A stretch of DNA of 64,000 bases. Origin: Bdellovibrio sp. ArHS. GTDB taxonomy: Bacteria > Bdellovibrionota > Bdellovibrionia > Bdellovibrionales > Bdellovibrionaceae. The DNA lies in contig NZ_JTEV01000003.1 in assembly GCF_000786105.1 (NCBI RefSeq), positions 229,883 through 293,882 of the forward strand. Reading direction: 5' to 3'. The stretch's first letter is position 1, and every line of letters begins with the position of its first letter. The notes below the pieces were generated by a model. It was not told where the DNA came from. It did no database searches and saw only the letters and a list, made by a program, of their open reading frames with translations. A program made the position numbers and the translations under genes. Below, piece by piece: positions 63,213 to 64,000 of this stretch.

Positions 63213-64000
63213 ATGAAATTCAACAGGCATCAACTTCTTATTCCGAGTCTGATTACCACATTGTGCTTTGGCTCTGCGGTGTCCGCGCAAAGCACGACCA
63301 AAACGACAAAGACTGTTAAGAAAAAGACAGTGGGTGAACTGTTGTCGCAAGCCAGCGAAAGCAGCCGGGGCGGGCGCGTGCAAATGTCGAAGACAGACAC
63401 GTCTCTTCCCGCATCGAATTTAGGCTTTAAAGAAAGTGTTCGCTCTTACAACCTGGAGTCAGTCAAGCCACCACGTTCTTCCGAGATCATGAAACACGAG
63501 TCTTCAGGTGCCAGCAGTGAGCAGGCCCAATACGAACGCGTTTTGGATCAACAGATTCAGGAACTTTACAAGCTGACGCAAAAATTCAAAACCAGTCCCA
63601 ATCGCGGCGAGCTGTGGTTGCGTCTGGCAGAACTTTACGTTGAAAAAGCCAGCCTGATCGATTCACGCAAACAGGATGAATACGACGCGAAACTTCGCGC
63701 ATTCCAAGCCGGAAAAACGAAAAAGAAACCTCGTCTGGATACAGCCGATGCCCGTGAATACAACAAAAAAGCGGTGCAACTTTACGAGTGGTTCCAAAGA
63801 GACTTCCCACGCGACGAAAAAAACAGTCAGGCGCTTTTCTTCCTGGGCTACAACTACTTCGAGTTGGGTGAGGTTAAAAAAGGGGCGCAATATTACGAAC
63901 AGCTGACTCGCGGCTATCCCAATTCGCCGTTTGTCGGTGAAGCGCACTTCGCCTTGGCGGAATACTACTTTGAAAATGAAAAATGGGCGCAAGCCTATAA
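63213..64000 (+). CDS. exported TPR protein, 3' end beyond the window
   Basis: The ATG at 63213 opens a frame with no stop to the window end (262 codons). Signal peptide MKFNRHQLLIPSLITTL through AVSAQ, a Ser/Thr/Lys-rich linker, then helical TPR-type repeats (LWLRLAELYVEKASLID, ALFFLGYNYFELGEVKKGAQ, GEAHFALAEYYFENEKWAQA). It follows the first TPR gene by 3 bases and is probably co-translated. Incomplete, so size and C-terminal domains are unknown. Confidence 0.85.
   Translation, partial: MKFNRHQLLIPSLITTLCFGSAVSAQSTTKTTKTVKKKTVGELLSQASESSRGGRVQMSKTDTSLPASNLGFKESVRSYNLESVKPPRSSEIMKHESSGASSEQAQYERVLDQQIQELYKLTQKFKTSPNRGELWLRLAELYVEKASLIDSRKQDEYDAKLRAFQAGKTKKKPRLDTADAREYNKKAVQLYEWFQRDFPRDEKNSQALFFLGYNYFELGEVKKGAQYYEQLTRGYPNSPFVGEAHFALAEYYFENEKWAQAY

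Overview
The window reads as chromosome of a predatory delta-proteobacterium of the Bdellovibrio type (Bdellovibrionota). The evidence is gene order and family content. A diguanylate cyclase with an FHA domain lies just upstream of an RpoE-like sigma factor, the arrangement I know from B. bacteriovorus HD100 (dgcB and Bd0743). There are many lipoproteins and Gram-negative envelope genes, a PIN-PhoH protein, an L,D-transpeptidase, FHA and PilZ signalling proteins, and a closing cluster of outer-membrane barrels plus TPR proteins resembling the Myxococcus/Bdellovibrio gliding machinery. I see no rRNA, tRNA, CRISPR array, insertion sequence or prophage.

Layout. 1-3.2 kb: the end of dgcB, a small secreted protein, then an extracytoplasmic-stress unit (ECF sigma factor, probable membrane anti-sigma partner, Spy/CpxP-like periplasmic protein). 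3.2-7.5 kb: envelope genes mostly on the minus strand (Gln-rich small protein, lipoprotein, aminopeptidase-like lipoprotein, small barrel, TonB-family protein), then a PilZ protein. 7.6-11 kb: phoH, MaoC hydratase, BLUF photosensor, DoxX, lipB. 11-16 kb: VWA lipoprotein, lytic transglycosylase, DUF72 and DUF3011 proteins. 16-19.2 kb: lpdA and a two-lipoyl E2. 19.4-25.1 kb: sfsA, CBS protein, a broken DUF421 gene, alcohol dehydrogenase, L,D-transpeptidase lipoprotein, HEPN protein, DsbA-like lipoprotein. 25.3-32.5 kb: a small helical protein, a cupredoxin-like exported protein, a CpaF-type ATPase, a NarL-type two-component pair, an AraC-N-like/coiled-coil protein and enolase.

32.6-35.3 kb is the most accessory-looking part: a two-gene unit encoding an SMC/ABC-like ATPase and an HNH nuclease with 4-bp overlap, best explained as a Septu (PtuAB)-like anti-phage system. 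It is followed by a convergent ankyrin-catalase operon with an almost perfect tandem OxyR-type operator, and a 1906-residue lipoprotein with Ig-like modules and delta-60 repeats. 43.2-50 kb: an FtsB/DivIC-like protein, a small HTH protein, polA, a 395-bp intergenic region packed with inverted repeats, a BamE-like lipoprotein, a FliL-like membrane protein and an FHA sigma-54 activator.

50-59 kb: engB, kdsB, pyrG, kdsD, an AGE-family epimerase/isomerase, an APC permease, a polar amino-acid ABC transporter and a thioesterase. 59.5 kb to the end: kdsC and the barrel/TPR cluster, the last gene running off the edge. kdsB, kdsC and kdsD supply three of the KDO steps of lipopolysaccharide synthesis; kdsA is not here.

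Starts were moved from the longest open frame where a Shine-Dalgarno site or signal peptide decided it. Family assignments come from motifs read by eye; no database search was possible.
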